From Lentzea sp033794685 (GTDB lineage: Bacteria; Actinomycetota; Actinomycetes; Mycobacteriales; Pseudonocardiaceae), in assembly GCA_033794685.1 (NCBI GenBank), contig JARAYZ010000006.1: a DNA stretch of 64,000 nt; one strand, written 5' to 3'. Each line of letters starts with the position of its first letter. Within the stretch, counting starts at the first letter, position 1. Both the position numbers and the translations under genes were made by a program. The notes beneath the pieces were generated by a model. The model was not told the origin of the DNA, did no database searches, and worked only from the letters and a program-made list of their open reading frames with translations. Below, piece by piece: positions 25,074 through 32,471 of the stretch.

Positions 25074-25112
25074 AGTCTTCCGCCGAACAAACAAACAGTC
25101 AAGCCTGCTTGT
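25074..25112 (-). promoter_or_regulatory. Promoter and candidate TetR operator
   Basis: Minus strand -35 TTGACT (25102-25097), 17-nt spacer, -10 AAGACT (25079-25074); the predicted start falls at about 25067, next to the GTG at 25066. Overlapping the -35 is an imperfect palindrome at 25091-25112, ACAAACAG-N6-CTGCTTGT, with 7 of 8 positions matching, the usual size and place for a TetR operator. Confidence 0.6.
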
Positions 25113-25138
25113 AAATGTCCCGAGTAGCGTCCGTCCCG

Positions 25139-25870
25139 ATGAGCATCGTGGAAAGACTCAGGGCCGCCGGCTGCGTGTTCGCCGAGGAGGAGGCCGCCCT
25201 CCTAGAAGAAGCAGCCACCAGCCCGGAGCACCTCGAAGACCTGGTCACCCAGCGCGTCAACGGCCTCCCGCTGGAGCACGCCGTCGGCTGGGCGATGTTC
25301 TGCGACCAGCGGATCGTCGTCACGAAGGGCGTCTTCGTCCCCCGCCACCGCACCGAACTGCTGGTCGACCTCGCCACCGACCTGAAGCCCTCCACCATCG
25401 TCGACCTGTGCTGCGGCTCGGGTGCGGCGGGCGCGGTGCTCCAGCACAGACTCCCGGACGCCACGGTCCACGCCGCCGACATCGACCCGGCAGCGGTCGC
25501 CTGCGCGCGCCAGAACCTCACGAACGTCTACGAAGGCGACCTGTTCGACGCCCTCCCGGCACACCTGAAGGGCGCCATCGACGTCGTGGTCGCCAACGTC
25601 CCGTACGTACCGACCGACGACATCCGATTCATGCCCGTCGAAGCCCGCGACCACGAGGCGCGCGTGGCACTGGACGGCGGCGCGGACGGCCTGGAGGTCC
25701 TGCGCCGCGTGGCAGCCCAGGCAGCGACCTGGCTACGCCCCGGCGGCCACCTGCTGTCCGAGACCAGCGAGCGCCAGGCACCGGCCGCACTCGCCGCGTT
25801 CACCGCCGCCGGACTCGACGCCAAGCTCGTGACCAGCGAAGACACGACGGCAGTGGTCGGCAAAAGCTAG
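25139..25870 (+). CDS. PrmC-related putative protein N5-glutamine methyltransferase
   Basis: 243-aa SAM-dependent methyltransferase of the PrmC-related actinobacterial group (TIGR03704). SAM motif I is TIVDLCCGSGAAGAVLQHRL, the acidic motif II HAADIDPAAVACARQN, and the catalytic NPPY-type motif reads NVPYVPTDD, with Pro to Val at the second position as in this subgroup. N-terminal helical domain about 1-75. ATG 25139 was preferred to ATG 25115 because it leaves room for the divergent operator. True PrmC modifies release-factor GGQ motifs; this paralog's substrate is unknown. Confidence 0.82.
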   Translation: MSIVERLRAAGCVFAEEEAALLEEAATSPEHLEDLVTQRVNGLPLEHAVGWAMFCDQRIVVTKGVFVPRHRTELLVDLATDLKPSTIVDLCCGSGAAGAVLQHRLPDATVHAADIDPAAVACARQNLTNVYEGDLFDALPAHLKGAIDVVVANVPYVPTDDIRFMPVEARDHEARVALDGGADGLEVLRRVAAQAATWLRPGGHLLSETSERQAPAALAAFTAAGLDAKLVTSEDTTAVVGKS

Positions 25871-25883
25871 CGTACAATGTACG
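25871..25883. promoter_or_regulatory. Inverted repeat CGTAC-N3-GTACG with embedded -10 hexamer
   Basis: Perfect 5-bp inverted repeat CGTACAATGTACG. It contains TACAAT (25873-25878), a near-consensus -10 hexamer placed exactly 7 nt before the ATG at 25886, the spacing typical of leaderless actinobacterial promoters. No clear -35. A bound repressor would block this promoter directly. Confidence 0.5.
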
Positions 25884-25885
25884 GT

Positions 25886-26233
25886 ATGTCGTACGACGAG
25901 GTCATGCAGTGGTTTGCGAAGTGGGACGCGCTCGCGGTGAAGGGCGACGTCGAGGCGATGGCCGACATGGCGCTGTTCCCGATCAACACGGTCACCGACG
26001 GTTCGGCGACGTCGTGGGACCGCGAGACGTTCCTGACGGAGATGGGCGCGCAACTGGGCGGTGACGTGCAGATGGAGTCCACCAGGACCCCGCACTTCAT
26101 CAACGACAACCTGGTCTTCGTGATCACGGACGGCACGATCAACGGGATCACGGTGCGCTACGGCGACCTGCTCACGCGGGTCGGCGGCGAGTGGAAGTTC
26201 CAGACGATGGCCCAGGGCGGCTGGGCCGAGTAG
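25886..26233 (+). CDS. NTF2-like/SnoaL-type small protein
   Basis: 115-aa protein with the pattern of the NTF2-like cone fold: a long N-terminal helix (YDEVMQWFAKWDALAVKGDV), then LFPINTVTDGSATSWDRETF, and alternating beta strands to GEWKFQTMAQGGW. Such proteins bind small hydrophobic ligands or act as isomerases or cyclases. ATG 25886 is chosen over ATG 25877 because a TACAAT hexamer ends 7 nt before it, implying a leaderless mRNA; 25877 would lie inside the promoter. Function unknown. Confidence 0.75.
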   Translation: MSYDEVMQWFAKWDALAVKGDVEAMADMALFPINTVTDGSATSWDRETFLTEMGAQLGGDVQMESTRTPHFINDNLVFVITDGTINGITVRYGDLLTRVGGEWKFQTMAQGGWAE

Positions 26234-26285
26234 AGGAACACCCTGGGGAAGAGGGCGTCCACTCGTAGTCCTCACAAGGGGAAGT

Positions 26286-28262
26286 TCACAGCAGGGTGAG
26301 CTGTTCCTGATCGACGCGCGGCGCCGGCACACCCACCGGCAGGCTGCCGTCGGGCCACACGCCGTCGTCGTCGCCGGGCACACCGGTGACGGCGTCGGTG
26401 GACCGCCCTCGCGGCGCCAGTCCGTGCTTCTCGATCAACGGGACCACTCGCGCGGCGAGCCGGGCGCGATACCGCTTGTCCACATAGGACCGATTGCCGT
26501 ACAGGTACCGGTACGTCTCCACGAGGTCCGGGTGCTCGCGGCGAAGCCAGGCCGCGAACCACTCCTTGGCGCCGGGCCTCAGGTGCAACGGCAGCACCGT
26601 GACGCCGGTGGCACCGGCCGCCGCGATCTGCTCCAGCAGGAAGTCCAGCTGCTCGGTGGAATCCGTGAGCTCCGGTAACACCGGCGCCACGAACACCCCG
26701 CACGGCAAACCCGCCTCGCGCACCTTCCGCACGAGGTCCAGCCGGGCGGCGGGTGTCGGCGTGCCGGGTTCCAGCGACTTGTGCAGGTCCCGGTCCATCA
26801 ACGCGAGCGACACCGCGATGCCGACCGGCACGACCTCGGCGGCCGCGGTCAGCAACGGCAGATCACGCGCCAGCAGCGTGCCCTTCGTGAGGATCGAGAA
26901 AGGCGTGCGGGAGGCGGTCAACGCCTCGATGATCCCTGGCATCAAGGCGTACCGCCCCTCCGCCCGCTGGTACGGATCGGTGTTGGTGCCGAGCGCCACG
27001 TGTTCCTGCTTCCAGCGGTTCGACCGCAGCTGGCGCGACAGCACCTCCCCCGCGTTGACCTTGACGATCAACTGGTTGTCGAAGTCCTTGCCGGTGTCGA
27101 GGTCCAGATACGAGTGCGTGTTCCGCGCGAAGCAGTTGTGGGACACGATCCCGTTCGCGATGAAGTCCGCGGTACCGGTCGAGATGTCGTAGAGCGTCAT
27201 CTCCCCCAACGGTTCCACCGACACGACGCCGAGCGGCTGCTGCGACTTGATCGCCACGCCGTCGATGTCGCGCTTGCGGGTGATCGACGGGTCGACGGTG
27301 TGGAAGAACCGCAGGTTCTCCCGCAGCCCGCCGCGCAGCCGCACGACCCGCACACCACGCCGGCGGCGCAGCTCCTCGATCGCGAAGTCGAAGTCGAAGT
27401 GCTTGAGAGCCAGGCAGATCGCTTCCAGAACGGTGGCGTTGCGCGTCGACATCCGCAGGATGCTGCGCGAGCAGGTCCCGAGGTAGTCGAACGCGCCGGC
27501 CAGGAATCCCTTGAGCCAGTCGGGGTTCGGGGCTATCTGCCAGTGCGCTAGCTCGCGCACCTGGTGCAGAAATCCCCTCCCTTCTCGCACTCCGAAGTAG
27601 TCGAGATACTCCTGAGTGCGGTCCATGGCCTCGATGTCGGCCAGGGGGATGTGGAACTCGGTCTCGTCGTCCACCATGCCGCGCAGGTAGCCGCGGCGGT
27701 AGTCGTCGGTCACGGACGGCTGCTCGACGAACGCGCCCGTGCCCATCAGCTTGTTGCCCGTCGTGAGGTGCGGCCTGCGCCCGACCCCCGCCGTCTCACC
27801 CGTCACGTGCTTCCAGCCGCGGTCGGTCAGGAACCGGTGATCACCGGACGCGACCACGGTCGTGCCGTCCTCCAGCGTCAGCCGGTACGCGGTCTTGCGC
27901 GTTTCCCACTGCGCGAGAACGGTCGTGAGCTTGTAGCGCCGGTAGTTGCCGACGAGCTCGGTGCCGTAGATCTCGTCGCCTTCACGCAGCTCGGACAACG
28001 GTTTCGTGCGACCGTTGCCCATGAGGATCGGCGTGTCACCGGCCAGGCAGTAGGTGCAGGCGTGTGAGCAGCCGCGATACGGGTTCACCGTCCACGAGAA
28101 CGGCAGCGACGAACCCGGTACCCCGTTGAGCACGGATTTGGCGCGGACCTCGTGGAACACCACGTCCGCGAACTCAGGAGTTCGTACGCTGCGCACCAGT
28201 CCCGGTAGCCCCGGTAGTGCCTGCTGCGGCTCTGCCTCGAGTTTCTGTCCGTCCCATCGCAC
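26286..28262 (-). CDS. Rv2578c-family radical SAM protein interrupted by an intein
   Basis: 658-aa precursor that after splicing would give a protein of about 353 aa, close to Rv2578c length. Radical SAM enzymes bind [4Fe-4S] through CX3CX2C; here the N-extein ends ...GCSHACTY and the C-extein begins CFARNTH, so the spliced motif is CSHACTYC. Downstream parts match the family (ALGTNTDPYQRAEGRYALMP, LPLHLRPGAKEWFAAWL). The family has the SPL-like barrel but an unknown substrate. GTG 28262 chosen because family members begin at RWDGQ; the LexA box at 28270-28287 lies directly upstream. The intein must splice for cluster assembly. Confidence 0.92.
   Translation of the reverse strand: MRWDGQKLEAEPQQALPGLPGLVRSVRTPEFADVVFHEVRAKSVLNGVPGSSLPFSWTVNPYRGCSHACTYCLAGDTPILMGNGRTKPLSELREGDEIYGTELVGNYRRYKLTTVLAQWETRKTAYRLTLEDGTTVVASGDHRFLTDRGWKHVTGETAGVGRRPHLTTGNKLMGTGAFVEQPSVTDDYRRGYLRGMVDDETEFHIPLADIEAMDRTQEYLDYFGVREGRGFLHQVRELAHWQIAPNPDWLKGFLAGAFDYLGTCSRSILRMSTRNATVLEAICLALKHFDFDFAIEELRRRRGVRVVRLRGGLRENLRFFHTVDPSITRKRDIDGVAIKSQQPLGVVSVEPLGEMTLYDISTGTADFIANGIVSHNCFARNTHSYLDLDTGKDFDNQLIVKVNAGEVLSRQLRSNRWKQEHVALGTNTDPYQRAEGRYALMPGIIEALTASRTPFSILTKGTLLARDLPLLTAAAEVVPVGIAVSLALMDRDLHKSLEPGTPTPAARLDLVRKVREAGLPCGVFVAPVLPELTDSTEQLDFLLEQIAAAGATGVTVLPLHLRPGAKEWFAAWLRREHPDLVETYRYLYGNRSYVDKRYRARLAARVVPLIEKHGLAPRGRSTDAVTGVPGDDDGVWPDGSLPVGVPAPRVDQEQLTLL
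27135..28049 (-). other. Intein in the radical SAM gene, LAGLIDADG endonuclease degraded
   Basis: 305-aa intein. Block A begins at Cys1 (CLAGDTPILMGNGRTKPLSE), block B has ASGDHRFLTDRGW, block F LYDISTGTADFIANG, block G ends VSHN followed by Cys+1, so class 1 splicing residues Cys1, block B His, penultimate His, terminal Asn and Cys+1 are all present. The central region keeps traces of two LAGLIDADG helices, but their ends read LRGMVDDETE and LAGAFDYLGT: the catalytic acid is Glu in the first and replaced by Leu in the second, so homing is probably dead. Insertion is immediately before the third cluster cysteine. Confidence 0.9.
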
Positions 28263-28269
28263 ACTTCGA

Positions 28270-28287
28270 TTCGAACACATGTTCGAA
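28270..28287. promoter_or_regulatory. LexA (SOS) box between radical SAM gene and pnuC
   Basis: Perfect 18-bp palindrome TTCGAACACATGTTCGAA. The core CGAACACATGTTCG fits the Gram-positive/actinobacterial LexA consensus CGAACRNRYGTTCG exactly. It lies 7 bp from the radical SAM start (28262) and 19 bp from the pnuC start (28307), so LexA could repress both genes. Confidence 0.85.
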
Positions 28288-28306
28288 CAGCGGTCAAGGA
28301 GTGCCC

Positions 28307-28873
28307 GTGTCACCCGTTGAGGTAGCAGGCTTCGTCACCGGCGCACTGTGCGTGTGGCTGGTTGCCCGTCAGAACCCGTGGAACTGGCCCATCGGGATCG
28401 CCAACAACGTCGCGTTCCTCGTGCTGTTCTGGGGCAGCGGCCTCTACGCCGACTCCGGTCTCCAGATCGTCTACATGGCACTCGCGGTCTACGGCTGGTG
28501 GGCGTGGGTGCGCGGTGGTGAGCAGCACTCGACGCTGCACGTCACCCGCACCACGACGCCGCAGTGGGTCTGGCTCGCGGTCGCCGGCGTGCTCGGAACC
28601 GGCCTGCTGCACTGGGTTCTCGTCACCTTCACCGAGTCGACCGTGCCCTTCTGGGACGCCATCACGACGGTGCTGTCGCTGCTCGCGACCTGGGGTCAGG
28701 CGCGCAAGAAGGTCGAGTGCTGGTGGCTGTGGATCGCCGCGGACGTGATCTACGTACCGCTCTACGCGTACAAGGAGCTGTACCTGACGGCGGTGTTGTA
28801 CGTGGGGTTCATGGTGCTGTGCGTGATCGGCCTGCGGAACTGGACGAAGGACCTCAAGAAGGTGACCGCGTGA
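28307..28873 (+). CDS. pnuC: PnuC-type nicotinamide riboside transporter
   Basis: 188-aa membrane protein of the PnuC family, importing nicotinamide riboside by facilitated diffusion driven by intracellular phosphorylation. About seven helices; family signature near the start (LVARQNPWNWPIGIANNVAF) and WGQARKKVECWWLWIAADV, YVPLYAYKELYLTAVLY near the end, which include the conserved W..W..D substrate region. GTG 28307 is preceded by AAGGAG at 28296-28301. It ends in a GTGA overlap with nadR, whose kinase activity would trap the imported riboside, so the two form a salvage module. A LexA box sits just upstream. Confidence 0.92.
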   Translation: MSPVEVAGFVTGALCVWLVARQNPWNWPIGIANNVAFLVLFWGSGLYADSGLQIVYMALAVYGWWAWVRGGEQHSTLHVTRTTTPQWVWLAVAGVLGTGLLHWVLVTFTESTVPFWDAITTVLSLLATWGQARKKVECWWLWIAADVIYVPLYAYKELYLTAVLYVGFMVLCVIGLRNWTKDLKKVTA

Positions 28874-29928
28874 AGGAGTTCGGCCACGCGCTCGTGCTCG
28901 GCAAGTTCTACCCACCGCACAACGGCCACCACCACCTCATCGAGACGGCCGCCTCCCGCAGCGAGCGCACGACCGTCACGGTGCTGGCGGCCTCGCACGA
29001 GACCATCCCGCTCGACCACCGCGTGCGCTGGCTGACCGAGACCCACACCGATCCGGGCATCCGGATCATCGGCGACCTCGACGACCACCCGATGGACTTC
29101 GATTCCGACGAGATCTGGGACCTGCACGTCGCACTGACCCGTGCGGTGCTGGCCCGGCGCGCGATCGCGGACGGGGACCCCGCGCTGGCCCCGGTCGACG
29201 TCGTGTTCTCCAGCGAGAAGTACGGCGACGAACTGGCCCGCAGACTCGGCGCCCAGCACGTCCTCGTCGACCTCGACCGCCTCGCGCACCCGGTCTCCGG
29301 CACGGCGATGCGCACCGACCCCGTCGCGAACTGGCACCACCTCGCGCCCGCGACCCAGCGCGGCCTGGGCCGCAAGGTCGTGGTCGTCGGCGCGGAGAGC
29401 ACCGGCACGACGACGCTCTCGAAACAGCTCGCCGACCACTTCGGGGCGCCCTGGATCCCGGAGTACGGCCGCGAGCACACCGAACACAAGCTGACGGCCG
29501 CACGGGCGTTCGATCCGGAAGCCACGGTGGACGGTCTGGTGTGGACCCTGGGTGACTTCGAAGACGTTGCGCACGAACAGGAACGCCGAATCCAGGTCGA
29601 GACGGCACCGCTCGTGATCGCGGACAACGACGCCTTCGCCGCCACGGTCTGGGGCGAGCGCTACCTCGGTTTCCGGCCGGAACTCCCACTTGGCAGCGAA
29701 CCGGACCTGTACCTGCTGACCGACCACGTGGGCGTTCCGTTCGAACAGGACGGCTGGCGTGACGGCGAACACCTCCGCGAGTGGATGACAGCACTGTTCG
29801 AACGCGAGCTCACGAAACGTGGCGTGCCGTGGCTGAAGCTCACCGAGGACAGGTTCGCCGCAGGCAAAACGGCCATCGAACATCTCATGGGGCAGGATGT
29901 CGCGCGTGGGTCACGGTCACGGGCATAG
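28870..29928 (+). CDS. nadR: NadR-type bifunctional NMN adenylyltransferase / nicotinamide riboside kinase
   Basis: 352-aa two-domain protein without the HTH domain of enteric NadR. N-terminal nucleotidyltransferase: GKFYPPHNGHHHLIE with the HxGH motif, and an SGTAMR segment equivalent to the ISxTxxR motif. C-terminal P-loop kinase domain starts at VVVVGAESTGTTTLSKQL: the Walker A Lys is replaced by Thr (GAESTGTTT where enteric enzymes have GKS). This form may be usual in actinobacterial homologs. Predicted to phosphorylate nicotinamide riboside and adenylate NMN to NAD. GTG 28870 overlaps the pnuC stop. Confidence 0.9.
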   Translation: MKEFGHALVLGKFYPPHNGHHHLIETAASRSERTTVTVLAASHETIPLDHRVRWLTETHTDPGIRIIGDLDDHPMDFDSDEIWDLHVALTRAVLARRAIADGDPALAPVDVVFSSEKYGDELARRLGAQHVLVDLDRLAHPVSGTAMRTDPVANWHHLAPATQRGLGRKVVVVGAESTGTTTLSKQLADHFGAPWIPEYGREHTEHKLTAARAFDPEATVDGLVWTLGDFEDVAHEQERRIQVETAPLVIADNDAFAATVWGERYLGFRPELPLGSEPDLYLLTDHVGVPFEQDGWRDGEHLREWMTALFERELTKRGVPWLKLTEDRFAAGKTAIEHLMGQDVARGSRSRA

Positions 29929-31300
29929 CCATGCGCTGAACGAGGAACCGGCATCGCAGCGCGTGCGCACGTTGCTGATGTGGCTGTTGGTGCCGTTGGC
30001 ACTGGCCACGGTCGTCGGCGCCGCGCTGCTGTACCCGTTCGGGGTCGAGCAGAAGACCGGCGCGGAGATCGGCCTGCACCAGACTCCCGTCGAGGCCGTC
30101 GTCACGGGCGTGGCCGAGAACTGCGGCGAGAAGTGCGTCGCGGTGACGGTGAAGATGACCGACGGCGCCGCGAGCGGGCAGAGCATCACGATCCCGAGCG
30201 TGAAGGGCCCCGGCGCGCCGAGCTTCACGCTGGGCGACGAGGTGGTGCTGTCCTACGCGGGCAGCCAGCCGCAGGCCGCCGAGTCGTACCAGATCGTCGA
30301 CTTCCAGCGCGGCTGGTCGCTCGCCGTGCTGGCACTGCTGTTCGCGGCGGCTGTACTGCTGCTCGGACGCTGGCAGGGCCTCGCCGCGCTGGGCGCGTTG
30401 CTGCTGAGCTTCGTGGTGCTGGTGCTGTTCGTGATGCCGTCGATCCTGGCGGGCGAGAACCCGCTGATGGTCGCGGTGGTCGGCGCCGGACTGATCATGT
30501 TCGTGGTGCTGTACCTGACCCACGGCATATCGGCGCGCACGTCGACCGCGGTGCTCGGAACGCTGGTCAGCCTGGCGCTGATCGGCGTGCTGGGCGCGGT
30601 GTTCTCGGCCCTGTCGAGCCTGACCGGCATCGACGACGACACCACGAACCTCGTCACGCTGCTCGGCACCGAAATCGACACGCGCGGCCTGTTGCTCGCG
30701 GGCACGCTGATCGGCGCGCTGGGTGTGCTCGACGACGTGACGGTCACCCAGACCAGTGCGGTGTGGGAGCTGCGCCGGGCCAACGACAAGCTGACGTGGC
30801 GCGAGCTCTTCGCGGCGGGCTCGCGGATCGGGCGCGACCACATGTCGTCCGTCGTGAACACGCTCGTGATGGCCTACGCGGGCGCCGCGCTGCCGTTGCT
30901 GCTGGCGATCTCGCTGGCCGGGCGGTCGCTGGGCGAGGTCCTCACCGCCCAGCAGATCGCGCAGGAGATCGTGCGGACCCTGGTCGGCAGCATCGGCCTG
31001 GTGGCGGCGATCCCGGTGACCACGGCACTCGCGGCCCTGATCGCGGTGCGCCAGGAGGTCGCCCCGATCTCCGCTCCAGAGCCCGACCCCGAACCTGAGC
31101 CCGAGCCCGAGACCAAGACCGTGAAGCGCGCCGCGAAGCCCGTGGCGAAACCACGGCCCGCGCGCATCGAGGGCGACCTCTTCACCGGCTACGACCCCGA
31201 CAAGGGGCCGTGGGAACGCCCTAGTGAGCCAAGAGCACGAAGAGCAGCGTCAGCACGCCCGGCACCACCTGCACGAAGAAGATCTTCCGGCTCGCCGTGA
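29897..31300 (+). CDS. YibE/F-family membrane protein
   Basis: 467-aa polytopic membrane protein of the YibE/F family. His-rich N-terminus (VGHGHGHSH), one helix at about 25-45, an extracytoplasmic beta domain about 55-135, then seven to eight helices with the conserved GALGVLDDVTVTQTSAVWEL segment, and a charged C-terminal tail with an EPDPEPEPEPET repeat. ATG 29897 is used; GTG 29906 is possible. It overlaps nadR by 32 bp and its last 80 bp overlap the convergent DUF1304 gene, so the basic C-terminal end is poorly constrained. Transport substrate unknown. Confidence 0.85.
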   Translation: MSRVGHGHGHSHALNEEPASQRVRTLLMWLLVPLALATVVGAALLYPFGVEQKTGAEIGLHQTPVEAVVTGVAENCGEKCVAVTVKMTDGAASGQSITIPSVKGPGAPSFTLGDEVVLSYAGSQPQAAESYQIVDFQRGWSLAVLALLFAAAVLLLGRWQGLAALGALLLSFVVLVLFVMPSILAGENPLMVAVVGAGLIMFVVLYLTHGISARTSTAVLGTLVSLALIGVLGAVFSALSSLTGIDDDTTNLVTLLGTEIDTRGLLLAGTLIGALGVLDDVTVTQTSAVWELRRANDKLTWRELFAAGSRIGRDHMSSVVNTLVMAYAGAALPLLLAISLAGRSLGEVLTAQQIAQEIVRTLVGSIGLVAAIPVTTALAALIAVRQEVAPISAPEPDPEPEPEPETKTVKRAAKPVAKPRPARIEGDLFTGYDPDKGPWERPSEPRARRAASARPAPPARRRSSGSP

Positions 31301-31574
31301 ACGTGCCGTAGAGGCCCGCGACGATCACGAACACCGTGAACAGCACGGACGCGCCGAAGTCCTGGCGGATCAGCGCGTAGATCAGGCCGGCGGCGAGGAA
31401 GCCGTTGTAGAGGCCCTGGTTCGCTGCGAGGGACTTCGACGCCTGAGCGAACTCGGGCGTGATACCGAACGCCTTCTGGCCGCGCGGGGTCGTCCAGAGG
31501 AACATCTCGAGCACCACGATGTAGAGGTGGATCAACGCCACGAGGGCGAGCAGAACGTTGGCGATGACCTGCAC
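31221..31574 (-). CDS. DUF1304 family membrane protein
   Basis: 117-aa protein with four predicted helices and the DUF1304 signature (HLYIVVLEMFLWTTPRG, NQGLYNGFLAAGLIYAL, FTASRKIFFVQVVPG). ATG 31574 with a GAGGAGGAA ribosome site just upstream. Integral membrane protein of unknown function, widespread in bacteria. Divergent from the spermidine synthase-like gene with a 46-bp gap, convergent and overlapping with the YibE/F gene. Confidence 0.9.
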   Translation of the reverse strand: MQVIANVLLALVALIHLYIVVLEMFLWTTPRGQKAFGITPEFAQASKSLAANQGLYNGFLAAGLIYALIRQDFGASVLFTVFVIVAGLYGTFTASRKIFFVQVVPGVLTLLFVLLAH

Positions 31575-31620
31575 TTGGGTTCCTCCTCAGAGCTGACACA
31601 CGCGGTGAGACAATAGAGCA

Positions 31621-32457
31621 GTGGGAAGACAACGGCCCGACACAGAGGCGATCACCGAGTCGATCGACTCCGGTGTCGCGGAGCTGGTCCCCGATCTCGG
31701 CGGCCGGAACTCCTGGACGTTGCGGGTCAACGGAACCCCACAGTCGCATGTGGACCTCGACGACCCGACCTACCTGGAGTTCGAGTACGTCCGCCGGTTG
31801 GGTCACATCGTCGATCTCACCGCGCCTTCGCGTGTGCTCCACCTCGGTGGTGGCGCTCTGACGCTAGCGCGCTACGTGGCCGATCTACTCCCCCGCGCGT
31901 CTCAGCAGGTGGCCGAGATCGACGCGGGCCTGATCGCGTTCGTCCGCCGCGAACTCCCGCCACCCCCGCGAGTGAAGATCACCACAGGCGACGCCCGCGC
32001 CGTGCTCGTCAAGGCACGCCCCGGCTCGTTCGACCTGATCGTCTCCGACTGCTTCGCCGGCGCCCGCACACCGGCCCACCTGACGTCGGTCGAGTTCGTG
32101 CGCCAGGCGTCGAACGCGCTGGCCGACGACGGCATCTACGCCGCGAACATCGGCGACGGCAACGGCCTGCAGTTCGCCCGCGCCCAGTGCGCGACCGTGC
32201 GCGAGGTGTTCGAACACGTCTGCGTGATGGCCGAACCGGGCGTGTTCCGAGGCCGCCGCTTCGGCAACTTCGTGATCATGGCCTCGCACACGGGCCTACC
32301 GATGCAGCAGTTGACCCGCGCGACGGCCGGCGACCCGTTCCAGGGCCGGGTGGAGCACGGCACGGGGCTGACCAAGTTCATCGGCGGCGCGCTGGTGACC
32401 ACCGACGCGACCGCCACGCTCTCCCCCGCGCCGCCGTCGGGCCTCTGGGGCACCTGA
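31621..32457 (+). CDS. Spermidine synthase-like methyltransferase-fold protein
   Basis: 278-aa protein of the spermidine/spermine synthase fold. SAM or decarboxylated-SAM binding loop HLGGGALTLARYVADLLP, acidic strand end QQVAEIDAGL, GDAR motif and DLIVSDCFAGARTPAHLTS around the putrescine-side region. In true spermidine synthases the gatekeeper motif is GGGDG and D.SDP; here GGGAL and VSDCF replace them, so polyamine synthesis is doubtful. GTG 31621; GACAAT at 31609-31614 lies 7 nt before it, so the mRNA may be leaderless. Confidence 0.8.
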   Translation: MGRQRPDTEAITESIDSGVAELVPDLGGRNSWTLRVNGTPQSHVDLDDPTYLEFEYVRRLGHIVDLTAPSRVLHLGGGALTLARYVADLLPRASQQVAEIDAGLIAFVRRELPPPPRVKITTGDARAVLVKARPGSFDLIVSDCFAGARTPAHLTSVEFVRQASNALADDGIYAANIGDGNGLQFARAQCATVREVFEHVCVMAEPGVFRGRRFGNFVIMASHTGLPMQQLTRATAGDPFQGRVEHGTGLTKFIGGALVTTDATATLSPAPPSGLWGT

Positions 32458-32471
32458 GGCAGGGGTCGAGC

